Source: a virus
Direction: 5' to 3' (one strand)
Length of the DNA stretch: 29,227 nucleotides
IMG/VR virus record: IMGVR_UViG_3300025508_000111
Span: 1-29,227 of that record
Below, one piece after another: positions 6,651-14,730 of the stretch (position 1 is its first letter; each line of letters opens with the position of its first letter). The notes beneath the pieces are model-generated. The model did no database searches and had not been told where the DNA came from. It saw only the letters and a list, made by a program, of their open reading frames with translations. The position numbers and the translations under genes were made by a program.

Positions 6651-7348
6651 TGGCTTACCTTCAGAGCAATATCCCTCACTTCAAGTGCTGGGTTCGGAAG
6701 GAGTACACGCACAACCATGAGAAGTATCATGGGGAGTTCATCCATGCGATGGCCATTGCTGTAACCACCATGCCGACTCGGTGCTTGTCATTTCCGGTGA
6801 TTTTTACCGGGGCAGAGACATACGACGATGACGATGAGCAAAACGCACATGGTGGAGCCATGTGGGCAAGAATGCCTATCACGGCCTTGGTTGCTGACAC
6901 GCCACTTGACGATTGGCCTGAGGCAATGCCTGTCTGGGCTGCTCAACCTTGGGATTGCAGTTCTTATAATCACGCTACTTACGTCCTTGACCGTTGCACA
7001 CCTTGCCCTTGGCTTGCCAAGATTGATGGTGAGTTTTATCCAGCGAAGTATTATTTCACAGTGGATTATGCAGAGAACGAGATAGCGGATGACCCAGCTC
7101 AACACAAGCAAAGCCACATTTTAGAGCTGCTTGATGCTGGAGAGTGGACGGGCAACATTGTTGCTTTACCTAACAACAGAGTACGGGTAACACACCCTGC
7201 TTGGTTTGAGACAGGGGATGGTGCCCCAGATTTTAAACCAAGCCAGCATATTCACTACTCGAAAAGTGATTTAGACTATACTCTTGACGTAAATCAGGTT
7301 TTTAACAACCTATACGCGGGTGACGAAGATGGCGGTAAGCGGAAGTAA
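6650..7348 (+). CDS. Conserved marine-phage structural-region protein (232 aa)
   Basis: Starts at GTG 6650, sharing one base with the TAG of the previous gene. The 232-residue product (HFKCWVRKEYTHNHEKYHGE, AMAIAVTTMPTRCLSFPVIF, DYTLDVNQVFNNLYAGDEDGG) has the pattern of a conserved protein of unknown function that usually precedes the head-tail adaptor gene in marine phages. It is alpha/beta with many aromatic residues and about six Cys, and has no signal peptide or catalytic motif I can identify. It overlaps the adaptor gene by 20 nt, so the two are probably translated together. Confidence that the gene is real is high; its function is unknown. Confidence 0.8.
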   Translation: MAYLQSNIPHFKCWVRKEYTHNHEKYHGEFIHAMAIAVTTMPTRCLSFPVIFTGAETYDDDDEQNAHGGAMWARMPITALVADTPLDDWPEAMPVWAAQPWDCSSYNHATYVLDRCTPCPWLAKIDGEFYPAKYYFTVDYAENEIADDPAQHKQSHILELLDAGEWTGNIVALPNNRVRVTHPAWFETGDGAPDFKPSQHIHYSKSDLDYTLDVNQVFNNLYAGDEDGGKRK

Positions 7349-8024
7349 AGATTTTGAATTAGACGTAGCAGACTATGTCGAAGAGGCGTTTGAGCGTTGC
7401 GGCTTAGAGTTACGCACAGGTTATGACCTAAAAACGGCAAACAGATCCCTAAACCTCATGCTCGCAGAGTGGGCGAATAGAGGTTTAAACCAGTGGACGA
7501 TCAATCAAAAGACTTTGGCCATGGTCAAAGACACTACCTCCTACACCATTGATGCAGTCACTCCAACCGCGACTATCGATGTACTTGACGTGTTCATTCG
7601 GGAGACGATCGGAGGCGTATCTACAGACGTGCCGATGACCCGCATGTCTCGGTCTGAATACGCCAATATGTCGGTCAAATCCAGCACAGGCAAGCCCAAC
7701 CAGTATTTTGTGGACAAGCAGATTAGCCCGACCATCACGGTTTGGCCTGCACCTGATCAGAATTCTAAGTACGACATTTACCTTAACGTCTTGAGTCGTA
7801 TGGATGATGCCGATGCTGGGGCCAATACATTGCAAATACCTTTTCGGTTTTATCCATGCCTAGCCGCAGGTTTGGCTTACTACTTGGCCATGAAGCGAGC
7901 GCCGGACAAGGTGCAAATGCTCAAAGCGTTGTACGAAGAAGAGTTTCAGCGAGCACTGTCGCAAGACGAAGACAGAGCGTCATTTAGGGTAGCCCCTGAT
8001 TTACGTGGCTACACGATAGCGTAA
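7329..8024 (+). CDS. P22 gp4-like head-tail adaptor / tail accessory factor
   Basis: ATG 7329 gives MAVSGSKDFELDVADYVEEA, 231 residues. The N-terminal helical part (DYVEEAFERCGLELRTGYDL, SLNLMLAEWANRGLNQWTI) and later PNQYFVDKQISPTITVWPAP are typical of P22 gp4-like tail accessory factors, the ring that seals the portal and joins it to the tail in podoviruses. The C-terminal helices (FRFYPCLAAGLAYYLAMKRA) also match. The length is in the usual range for the family. It overlaps the upstream gene by 20 nt and shares TAATG with the next. The family call comes from recognisable motifs; the assembly role is known for P22 and inferred here. Confidence 0.82.
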   Translation: MAVSGSKDFELDVADYVEEAFERCGLELRTGYDLKTANRSLNLMLAEWANRGLNQWTINQKTLAMVKDTTSYTIDAVTPTATIDVLDVFIRETIGGVSTDVPMTRMSRSEYANMSVKSSTGKPNQYFVDKQISPTITVWPAPDQNSKYDIYLNVLSRMDDADAGANTLQIPFRFYPCLAAGLAYYLAMKRAPDKVQMLKALYEEEFQRALSQDEDRASFRVAPDLRGYTIA

Positions 8025-8347
8025 TGGCTTATGCGTCGAACAAGAGGGCATACGGAATCTGCGACATATCAGGATTTCGTTATCGCCTAAAAGATATGAA
8101 GATGACTTGGGATGGCCTTTTAGTTGGGCCAGACCAATGGTCACCAAAACACCCGCAGCTTATGCCCAAGCCTGCGCCCTTTGACCCGCAGGCATTGCAG
8201 ATCACAAGGCCAGACCAAGCTGCTGATGGGAACGATAACAATTTTTTCACCGTCTACACCAATGTGGGAGATGGAATTTTGGGCACAACTTTGCAAACTT
8301 TTGGAATAACCTGTAGTGTTGGTACTGTGGAGGTAACTACGTCATGA
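8024..8347 (+). CDS. Small conserved phage protein, zinc-ribbon-like fold with missing cysteines (107 aa)
   Basis: 107 residues starting in the TAATG junction. The segment GICDISGFRYRLKDMKMTWD followed by GLLVGPDQWSPKHPQL matches a small marine-phage family. As I recall, some members carry CxxC...CxxC zinc-ribbon ligands. Here the positions read CDIS and GPDQ, so at most one of four possible ligands remains, and metal binding is unlikely. The C-terminal part (NNFFTVYTNVGDGILGTTLQ) is beta-rich. The gene lies between two adaptor-type genes, so a head-completion or tail role is probable. It overlaps the next gene by four bases (ATGA), which suggests coupled translation. Confidence 0.75.
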   Translation: MAYASNKRAYGICDISGFRYRLKDMKMTWDGLLVGPDQWSPKHPQLMPKPAPFDPQALQITRPDQAADGNDNNFFTVYTNVGDGILGTTLQTFGITCSVGTVEVTTS

Positions 8348-8994
8348 GCTTCACTTTAGCAACGCTTAAATCGACCGTGCAGGATTACTTGCAGGTTAAT
8401 GAAACCACGTTCAACAACAACCTGAACACGTTTATTCAGGAGTCTGAGAGCCGAATCTTCAAGATGGTTCAGCTCCCAGAGCAAAGAAAAAACGTGCAGG
8501 GTACGTTGACTGCGAGCAATCGGTTCTTGGCAACCCCAAGCGATTACTACGCACCGTTCTCATTAGCGGTCATTGATAGCAACAACAAGTACCATTATCT
8601 GGACTTCAAGCACCCATCATTCATCAAGGAATACAGCCCGGTCACGACGACAACTGGCCGACCAAAGTATTACTCCCTGTTTGATGAGGCAGCTTTTGAG
8701 CTGTCGCCTGTGCCAGATTCTGGTTACACGGCAGAGCTGCACTACCTGTACAAGCCAGCGTCTTTGACGGCTGGAAGCGACTCAGGTACGACGCTTCTGT
8801 CTACGGATCACCCTGATCCATTGCTGTACGGCACCTTGGTTGAGGCTGCTGTGTTTCTCAAGGAAGCTCCTGACGTAATAGCCAACTTCGAGGCTCGTTT
8901 CAAGGAAGGCATATCTAGGATGAAGAATCTTAGCGAAGGCCGTGGAACCCGCGACGAGTACAGGTATGACTTATTACGGACAGGGGTGACCTAA
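8344..8994 (+). CDS. SU10-type phage adaptor protein (216 aa)
   Basis: ATG 8344 overlaps the previous TGA (ATGA). The 216-residue product begins MSFTLATLKSTVQDYLQVNE and continues NNNLNTFIQESESRIFKMVQ, a helical opening typical of the SU10/P22-like adaptor superfamily. It is followed by beta segments (FLATPSDYYAPFSLAVIDSN, AAFELSPVPDSGYTAELHYL) and C-terminal helices (LLYGTLVEAAVFLKEAPDVI). Two adaptor-like genes close together (this and 7329-8024) are common in marine podovirus-like genomes. It probably forms a ring in the head-to-tail connector. The family call rests on sequence pattern; the exact ring position is inferred. Confidence 0.8.
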   Translation: MSFTLATLKSTVQDYLQVNETTFNNNLNTFIQESESRIFKMVQLPEQRKNVQGTLTASNRFLATPSDYYAPFSLAVIDSNNKYHYLDFKHPSFIKEYSPVTTTTGRPKYYSLFDEAAFELSPVPDSGYTAELHYLYKPASLTAGSDSGTTLLSTDHPDPLLYGTLVEAAVFLKEAPDVIANFEARFKEGISRMKNLSEGRGTRDEYRYDLLRTGVT

Positions 8995-9717
8995 TTGGAA
9001 CCAATAAAAGAGTTAGAAGGTAAAAAGGTAGCGATTATAGGCTTAGGCGCAAGCCAGATCGATTACGTTATAGGAAAAGAAAATAGCGTCGAGTGGGACG
9101 AGGTCTGGGTCATTAACTCTGCCTTATCTGTCTTTGAGTGCGACAGGGTCTTTATGCTTGACCCGGTAAGCCGTTTTCTTGACACCGAAGATGCGGGAAA
9201 CCAAACCGAGGTCATGCGAAAAATGCTACCGAAGTTTGAAAAGCCGATCTATACGTGCGAGCTAGATGACCGTGTGCCGGCGTTGGTTGAGTATCCTTTA
9301 GAGGAAGTTATTAAGGATCAGCGTTGCGCTTACATGAATACGACAGTTGCTTACTCGCTGGCTTTCGCGGCGTATAATAAGGTTGGGTCTGTTGACCTGT
9401 TTGGGATGGATTTTAGCTATAAGAATAACTTGCACTTTGCTGAAGCTGGCCGGGCATGTTTAGAGTTCTGGATATGTAAGATGATTGCCATTGGCATAAA
9501 GGTTGGCGTTAGCCCGAGGTCGTCGTTGCTAGACCAGAACGTGCCCCTCCAAGAGAGGCTTTATGGCTACCACCGGCTGGCTAATCCAAAGGTGGCAATG
9601 CCAAACCCAGAGGGTGAGTGGGTTGTCTGTGATCGGTCTGAGTTGGCTCAGATGGTCAAGAAGCACAATCTAGAGACGGTGGAGTTGCCGTCATCACCAG
9701 AGCCGTACAAGGGGTAG
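8995..9717 (+). CDS. Rossmann-fold protein, possibly DUF115/MptE-like (240 aa)
   Basis: Starts with TTG 8995, immediately after the TAA of the upstream gene, with GGGGTGA about 8 nt upstream. The N-terminus KKVAIIGLGASQIDY carries a GxG nucleotide-binding turn after a hydrophobic strand. Later VGSVDLFGMDFSYKNN and a conserved helix (AGRACLEFWICKMIAIGIKV) resemble DUF115/MptE-like proteins, some of which act in glycan or pterin transfer. It is an unusual enzyme-like gene inside a run of virion genes. It could modify virion proteins or the host surface; the substrate is unknown. Confidence is good for a Rossmann-like fold and low for a reaction. Confidence 0.72.
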   Translation: MEPIKELEGKKVAIIGLGASQIDYVIGKENSVEWDEVWVINSALSVFECDRVFMLDPVSRFLDTEDAGNQTEVMRKMLPKFEKPIYTCELDDRVPALVEYPLEEVIKDQRCAYMNTTVAYSLAFAAYNKVGSVDLFGMDFSYKNNLHFAEAGRACLEFWICKMIAIGIKVGVSPRSSLLDQNVPLQERLYGYHRLANPKVAMPNPEGEWVVCDRSELAQMVKKHNLETVELPSSPEPYKG

Positions 9718-9721
9718 TCAT

Positions 9722-10006
9722 ATGTCGCAGGGAGATTTTCAGTTAGGGCAGGTAATGGTTTCTACCACCGACAATCGCGGCCATGACGTGGATTTTTGGG
9801 CAAAAGAAACAACGAAAAAGATATTAGGTATTTCGGAGGAGGCAGCGCCTCACATTCGTTTACAGGCGGAGGCTTTCCGAGATCAAGTTTATACCTTAAT
9901 ATGGATGGGTATGAAAAACGCTGTAGCTTCTGATCGTGTAACAATTAGAGGCTTATTAGCATCTCAAGGGCATGAAGACATGGCGAAAATAATCAAGGAG
10001 CTTTGA
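9722..10006 (+). CDS. Small conserved virion-region protein (94 aa)
   Basis: 94 residues from ATG 9722, with AAGGGG ribosome-binding sequence in the upstream gap. Mostly helical (DFWAKETTKKILGISEEAAP, HIRLQAEAFRDQVYTLIWMG). The DxWAxExxxKI...R.QA..F pattern is common in small proteins of marine phage tail regions. There are no cysteines and no catalytic motif. Its gene lies between a Rossmann protein and a beta-rich virion protein, 1 nt before the next start, so it is part of the late operon. Its role is unknown; chaperone or connector functions are both possible. Confidence 0.75.
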   Translation: MSQGDFQLGQVMVSTTDNRGHDVDFWAKETTKKILGISEEAAPHIRLQAEAFRDQVYTLIWMGMKNAVASDRVTIRGLLASQGHEDMAKIIKEL

Positions 10007-10007
10007 C

Positions 10008-10436
10008 ATGGCAATCACCAGTGCGATTCCTACCAGCTTTAAGCAAGAGTTGCTAGTAGGTACACATAACTTTACAGCCTCTACCGGCAACGCATTTAAG
10101 CTTGCGCTTTATACGTCTAGCGCGACTTTAGGCGCTGCGACTACGGCTTTTACCACAACTGGACAGGCTAGTGGCACAAACTACACCTCTGGTGGCGCGA
10201 CGGTTACATCGGTTACGCCAACAACGAGCGGAACGACCGCAGTTTGTGATTTTGCGGACTTGACATTTGGCACCGCAACTGTTACGGCGAGGGGCTGTAT
10301 GATCTACAATGACACCCAGTCGGACAAGGCTTGCGCGGTAATCGATTTCGGTGGAGACAAGACCAGCACCGCTGGCGATTTCACCATCGTCTTCCCTAGC
10401 CCAACGGCTACTGGCGCGATCATACGGTTGGCGTAA
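10008..10436 (+). CDS. Beta-rich conserved marine phage virion protein (142 aa)
   Basis: 142 residues starting one base after the previous stop with a strong AAGGAG site. It opens MAITSAIPTSFKQELLVGTH and includes NAFKLALYTSSATLGAATTA, SGTNYTSGGATVTSVTPTTS, ARGCMIYNDT and FTIVFPSPTATGAIIRL. These blocks match a very frequent marine phage virion family. It is Thr/Ala/Gly-rich with alternating beta pattern and is probably a tail or capsid surface component. The exact location is not known to me. It precedes the large tail gene at 10443. Confidence 0.82.
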   Translation: MAITSAIPTSFKQELLVGTHNFTASTGNAFKLALYTSSATLGAATTAFTTTGQASGTNYTSGGATVTSVTPTTSGTTAVCDFADLTFGTATVTARGCMIYNDTQSDKACAVIDFGGDKTSTAGDFTIVFPSPTATGAIIRLA

Positions 10437-10442
10437 TGGCTC

Positions 10443-12341
10443 ATGCCGCTACAAACACTAGATTTTCAACCCGGGATCGACAAAGAAGGTACTGATTATT
10501 CAGCAAAAGGCGGCTGGGTGGATGGTAACCTCATTCGGTTTAGAAAAGGCCGAGTCGAGAAGGTGGGTGGCTGGCTAAAGCTTGGCACCAACTATTACCT
10601 CGGCGTAGGCCGGGCGCTGCACTCTTGGATTAGTCTTGGGGGTGTGCGCTACCTCGGTGTTGGTTCTACGTGGAAGTATTATATCGAAGAGGGCAACAGC
10701 TACTACGATATAACCCCTATCAGAACAACAACGTCCGCTGGCGACGTTACCTTTTCCGCAACTAACGGCTCATCCACAATCACGGTGACCGACACCGCTC
10801 ACGGTGCGGTTAATGATGACTTTGTTACCTTTAGTGGCGCGGCATCTCTTGGCGGCAATGTTACTGCAACGGTTCTTAATCAAGAGTACCAGATATCTCT
10901 AGTTACCGGCCCTAACACTTACGAGATCACTGCCAAGGACACCTCTGGCGCAACAGTTACCGCGAACGCATCCGATAGCGGCAACGGCGGCTCTAGCGTG
11001 GTTGGCGCTTATCAAATTAACGTAGGCCTAGATACCTTCGTAAAGTCTTCAGGCTGGGGCGTTGGTACTTGGGGCGCGGGTGGGTTTGGCTCTGCTTCAT
11101 CGATCAGTTCGGTAAACCAGCTTCGGCTTTGGACGCACGACAATTACGGTGAAAACCTGATTATCAATCCTCGCGGCGCGGGAATCTATCGGTGGGTCGA
11201 GAACAACGGAACCAGTATCAGGGCGCAAGAGCTTTCTCAGGTTAGCGGTGCTAACTTGGTGCCTACCGTGGGCTTGCAGGTAATTACCTCAGAAACCGAC
11301 CGTCACTTAGTGGTTCTGGGCGCAGATCCAATATCAGGTAGCAGCAGAACTGGCGTGATTGATCCGATGTTGGTGGCGTTCTCCGACCAAGAGAACGACC
11401 TAGATTTTGAGCCAACAGCAACCAACACGGCAGGATCTCTACGATTATCCTCTGGCTCTTTCATCGTTGGCGGCATCAAGTCTCGCCAAGAGATCTTGAT
11501 ATTTACTGATACCAGCCTGTACAGCATGAATTTCATTGGGCCGCCGCTGACCTTTGCCATTAATTTAATTAATGAAGGTTCTGGCTTGCTATCACCGAAG
11601 TCCGCTGTCAACGCACCAAACGGCGTGTTCTATGCCAGTAAAACGGGCTTTTACTTTTACAGCGGCTCGGTCAAGCGCCTGCCCTGCACTGTGCAAGAGT
11701 ACGTCTTTGAAGATTTAGATCTAGACCAAGCGTTTAAGTGCCATATGGGTGTGAACACTGAGTTTAGCGAGATCTGGTTTTTTTACCCGAGCCTTACGGA
11801 CGGTACTGGCGAGATTAGTCGTTACGTGATCTACAATTACGAAGAGAATCATTGGTCAATCGGTTCGCTGATTCGTTATGCATGGCTTGATGCGGGTATC
11901 GAGGATCTGCCATATGCCACGGCAACCAGCAGCTCTCAGCAGTGTGTCTTTGAGCATGAGACTGGCTTTGATGACAACCAAGACGCAATGACCGATGTCT
12001 ATATTGAAAGTGCGGACTTGGATATTTCCTCTGGCGATACGTTTACCTTTGTCAAAAATATCATCCCAGATATGAAGTTTGTCACTCAGAGCGGCGTAAG
12101 CGTGAATCCCGCAATGAATATCGTGCTGAAGAGTCGAGACTATCCCGGGCAGAGCCTGACGACGGACTCAACCAGTCAGGTTACCCCGACAAGCACCTTC
12201 AGCAATGTAAGAACCCGGGCGCGACAGGTAGCGTTTCGGTTTGAAAGTGATGATGATAATAATGCTGCCGACCAAAAAGGCTACAAATGGCGGCTTGGAT
12301 CGACAAGAATTGATATGCAACCGAGTGGCAGACGTGCATGA
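10443..12341 (+). CDS. Large tail protein, gp10/nozzle-like (632 aa)
   Basis: 632 residues beginning MPLQTLDFQPGIDKEGTDYS and then GGWVDGNLIRFRKGRVEKVGGW. This opening is typical of large tail hub, stabilisation or nozzle-like proteins in podovirus-type marine phages. The remainder is beta-rich, with an Ig-like insertion around residues 100-180 (FSATNGSSTITVTDTAHGAV) and later blocks (VFYASKTGFYFYSGSVKRLP, RYVIYNYEENHWSIGS) characteristic of beta-propeller-like phage tail proteins. The start ATG at 10443 is chosen over an out-of-frame ATG at 10436 that soon stops. It ends in ATGA overlap with the next gene. Structural role is confident; the exact tail position is inferred. Confidence 0.82.
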   Translation: MPLQTLDFQPGIDKEGTDYSAKGGWVDGNLIRFRKGRVEKVGGWLKLGTNYYLGVGRALHSWISLGGVRYLGVGSTWKYYIEEGNSYYDITPIRTTTSAGDVTFSATNGSSTITVTDTAHGAVNDDFVTFSGAASLGGNVTATVLNQEYQISLVTGPNTYEITAKDTSGATVTANASDSGNGGSSVVGAYQINVGLDTFVKSSGWGVGTWGAGGFGSASSISSVNQLRLWTHDNYGENLIINPRGAGIYRWVENNGTSIRAQELSQVSGANLVPTVGLQVITSETDRHLVVLGADPISGSSRTGVIDPMLVAFSDQENDLDFEPTATNTAGSLRLSSGSFIVGGIKSRQEILIFTDTSLYSMNFIGPPLTFAINLINEGSGLLSPKSAVNAPNGVFYASKTGFYFYSGSVKRLPCTVQEYVFEDLDLDQAFKCHMGVNTEFSEIWFFYPSLTDGTGEISRYVIYNYEENHWSIGSLIRYAWLDAGIEDLPYATATSSSQQCVFEHETGFDDNQDAMTDVYIESADLDISSGDTFTFVKNIIPDMKFVTQSGVSVNPAMNIVLKSRDYPGQSLTTDSTSQVTPTSTFSNVRTRARQVAFRFESDDDNNAADQKGYKWRLGSTRIDMQPSGRRA

Positions 12342-12649
12342 GCAGGCTGCTTGAGACAAGATTACCCTTCTCTTTGGGGGAATCTGTCAGCTCAGAAACT
12401 TTTAATCGCTTGGTTCGCATTCTAGAATTGAACCTTGGGGCGGTGGATTTTACGATCTCGCCTCATTTTAACGCTGATGAGATTAGCGAGCTTCAATTTG
12501 CAACGGGTAGTATAATCTTCAATACTACTAACCAAATACACCAAGCGTTTGACGGTAATAGTTTTAGAGACCTCTATAGCCATCAAACCTACCCTTCAGG
12601 CCAATCGATTACGGCTTCAGTTGGGAATGTAACAGTGAGTACACCCTAA
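12338..12649 (+). CDS. Short tail-fibre/adhesin-like protein (103 aa)
   Basis: 103 residues in ATGA overlap with the upstream gene and TAATG overlap with the downstream one. The opening helix ETFNRLVRILELNLGAVDF is followed by FATGSIIFNTTNQIHQAFDG and NSFRDLY. The motif of a strand, Asn-Thr, then DG and an aromatic recurs in short phage fibre domains. The C-terminus is Ser/Thr/Val-rich beta. It probably caps or attaches to the large tail protein. No receptor-binding evidence can be read from the sequence alone. Confidence 0.72.
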   Translation: MSRLLETRLPFSLGESVSSETFNRLVRILELNLGAVDFTISPHFNADEISELQFATGSIIFNTTNQIHQAFDGNSFRDLYSHQTYPSGQSITASVGNVTVSTP

Positions 12650-14730
12650 TGGATGAAATGCTACAAAACCGTATTAAAAGCCTTCTAGGCGGCGCGGACA
12701 TGCCAAACCTTATGACCACGGAAATGCCTAGTGACACCGAGATGAAAGATTTTTCTTCGGTCTCGGTGATTCCTCAGTCACAAAACGGAAATATGGTCGA
12801 GGGTAAGGATTACCTGAACATTGGCGGTCAGTTCTTTTGGCCTTGGGAGCTGGAAAGCGCCCTGCCAAACGGCTTTAGTGACACTAGGGCCATCTCAAGG
12901 TTTCTTGAGTCCCTGCCAGAGAAACCTGCCATCAAAGAATTGCAACGGCTGCAAGGCATCGTTGGGCAAGGCGGCATGGCTTCAAACGCAGAGATGAAAG
13001 ATTTTCGCGGCATAGGCGGCATGAATAAAGGCATGGTCTCAGATGCCGAGATGAAAGAATTTCGCGGCATGGCTGAGGGCGGAGAAGTCGATCAAGGAGA
13101 AATGATGATGGAGTCATCACCAAACGCTGATCTAGAGCAGACAATAATGATGCTCATGCAAGAGCAACAGATGACCGATGACCCCGACGAGCAAAAATCT
13201 TTGCAGGCTGCGGGTGAAAACTTACAAGCCGCAGCGCAAGCCCCAATGGCAGAGCAGGCGGCAATGCTTGCGGCAGAAGGCCGTAACGGCGACACAAGGC
13301 TTGCCCACCTTCGGGTTGGCGAGGTGGTTCTACCCCCAGAAGCGTTCGAGGACGAGCAGTTCGAGAGCATGGTTGGTGCCAAGTTTAAAGAGCTAGACCT
13401 AGACCCAGAGCAGTACGTTGTAGGCGGGGGCATCGCAAGTTTAAACCCAATCACCGGCTTAGAAGAGTTCGGCTGGTTCAAGAAGACGTTTAAGAGTCTG
13501 AAGAAGGTTGTTAAGAAGGTTGCGCCAATCGCAATGTTTATCCCCGGAATTGGCACCGCTCTCGGCGCGGCCCTCGGCGGTATCGGTGGTTTGGCTGGCG
13601 CAGGTATGGCCAAGATTGGATTGGGAGGATTGGCCAGCACCATTGGTGGTGTAGCAAGCTCTGCATTAGGCGGACTCGGATCTCTAGGGATACCGGGGAT
13701 CTCCCCAATCGCAGGCGGCATGGCTTCTGGCGGAGCTGGCGGGGCACTTTCCACGATTGGTGGCGCTTTAAAAAACCCGCTTGCTGGCGGCATATTTGGC
13801 GGGAAAGGGTCTACTTATGGTGGCTTTAATCCGGGCGGCGCAGAGAACCAAGACTTCTTTAGAAGGACTTTGGATAAATTCGTGAGTGCAGCGCCCAAAA
13901 ACACTGCGGAATCCATTCAAAAAATGTTAGACGAGGGCGTGTCTCCAGAAGATATTGCAAAGCAACTTGAAACCCAGCAGCCGGGGATTCTTCAGCAGTT
14001 TATGAGCGGCGTAGGCGGCATGCTAGGCATGGGCGCTGGCGGCAGTGGCGGAATTGGAAGCCTGCTACCTCTACTCGCGGCGGGTGGCCTTGGCAAGCTG
14101 GCTTATGATGAAACCAAGAATATGAGAGGTGTTGACTTAATACCTCTCACCCAAGAGGGCGCTACTGGCCGATACAATATAGAGGCAGAGGTTAACCGCA
14201 GGATGGGCCTCCCAGCGCCAAACCCAACAGAGTATGGATTGCTGCCTGCAAATACATTTGATCCGCTAACTGGCGGAAGAAGAGCGCCTGTCGAGGTTGC
14301 ACAAAATGTTGCGGCAGATCCCGTAGGCGTTACTGACCCCGCAATCGAAGAGACCCCTGTCATGGCCAGATACGGCGGCGCGATCATGTCAGCTAGAAAT
14401 GGTGGGTACGTTATGCCCATGGCTTATAAGAAGGGTGGGAAGGTGTCTACCGAAGATTTTGAGCGCATGAACGGCGGCATCAACGGTGAAGGAACAGAAA
14501 CCAGCGATGATGTCCCAGCCATGCTGTCAGACGGCGAGTTTGTCATGACAGGTCAGGCGGTTAGGGGTGCAGGCGCTTTTGACCTAGCACAAGGGGATGG
14601 GGGAATTATTACCCTGACACCCAACGGCAGTGAAAACCGTGACGGTGGCACAGCACTTATGTACGAAATGATGGACTTGTTTGCCGAGTTTGCAGATAAG
14701 CCCAAGTCAAAGAGGGGGAAGGCAGCATGA
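12649..14730 (+). CDS. Internal virion/ejection-type protein with glycine-zipper segment (693 aa)
   Basis: 693 residues. N-terminal Met/Glu-rich part carries three copies of the motif SDxEMK[DE]F at about 28-35, 112-119 and 131-138. Residues 215-275 include GDTRLAHLRVGEVVLPPEAF and YVVGGGIASLNPITGLEEF, a pattern shared by large internal proteins of marine phages. Residues 277-291 are Lys-rich. Residues 292-385 form a long hydrophobic glycine-zipper region (FIPGIGTALGAALGGIGGLA and similar), compatible with membrane insertion. The C-terminus has TSDDVPAMLSDGEFVMTGQAV, also a shared block. A role in DNA ejection across the host envelope is inferred from the zipper and position. Confidence 0.78.
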   Translation: MDEMLQNRIKSLLGGADMPNLMTTEMPSDTEMKDFSSVSVIPQSQNGNMVEGKDYLNIGGQFFWPWELESALPNGFSDTRAISRFLESLPEKPAIKELQRLQGIVGQGGMASNAEMKDFRGIGGMNKGMVSDAEMKEFRGMAEGGEVDQGEMMMESSPNADLEQTIMMLMQEQQMTDDPDEQKSLQAAGENLQAAAQAPMAEQAAMLAAEGRNGDTRLAHLRVGEVVLPPEAFEDEQFESMVGAKFKELDLDPEQYVVGGGIASLNPITGLEEFGWFKKTFKSLKKVVKKVAPIAMFIPGIGTALGAALGGIGGLAGAGMAKIGLGGLASTIGGVASSALGGLGSLGIPGISPIAGGMASGGAGGALSTIGGALKNPLAGGIFGGKGSTYGGFNPGGAENQDFFRRTLDKFVSAAPKNTAESIQKMLDEGVSPEDIAKQLETQQPGILQQFMSGVGGMLGMGAGGSGGIGSLLPLLAAGGLGKLAYDETKNMRGVDLIPLTQEGATGRYNIEAEVNRRMGLPAPNPTEYGLLPANTFDPLTGGRRAPVEVAQNVAADPVGVTDPAIEETPVMARYGGAIMSARNGGYVMPMAYKKGGKVSTEDFERMNGGINGEGTETSDDVPAMLSDGEFVMTGQAVRGAGAFDLAQGDGGIITLTPNGSENRDGGTALMYEMMDLFAEFADKPKSKRGKAA

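Noticed and set aside
8024-8347. Functional zinc ribbon in the 107-residue protein
   Set aside because: Only one of four possible Cys ligands remains, so metal binding is not supported.
12474-12480. CTGATGA on the plus strand as a second hammerhead core
   Set aside because: It lies in coding sequence; no stem II followed by GAAA and no paired stem III are present.
13092-13793. Long minus-strand open frame opposite the glycine-zipper protein
   Set aside because: Pro/Ala-rich shadow of the Gly/Ala-rich gene on the other strand; no ribosome-binding site and no neighbours on that strand.
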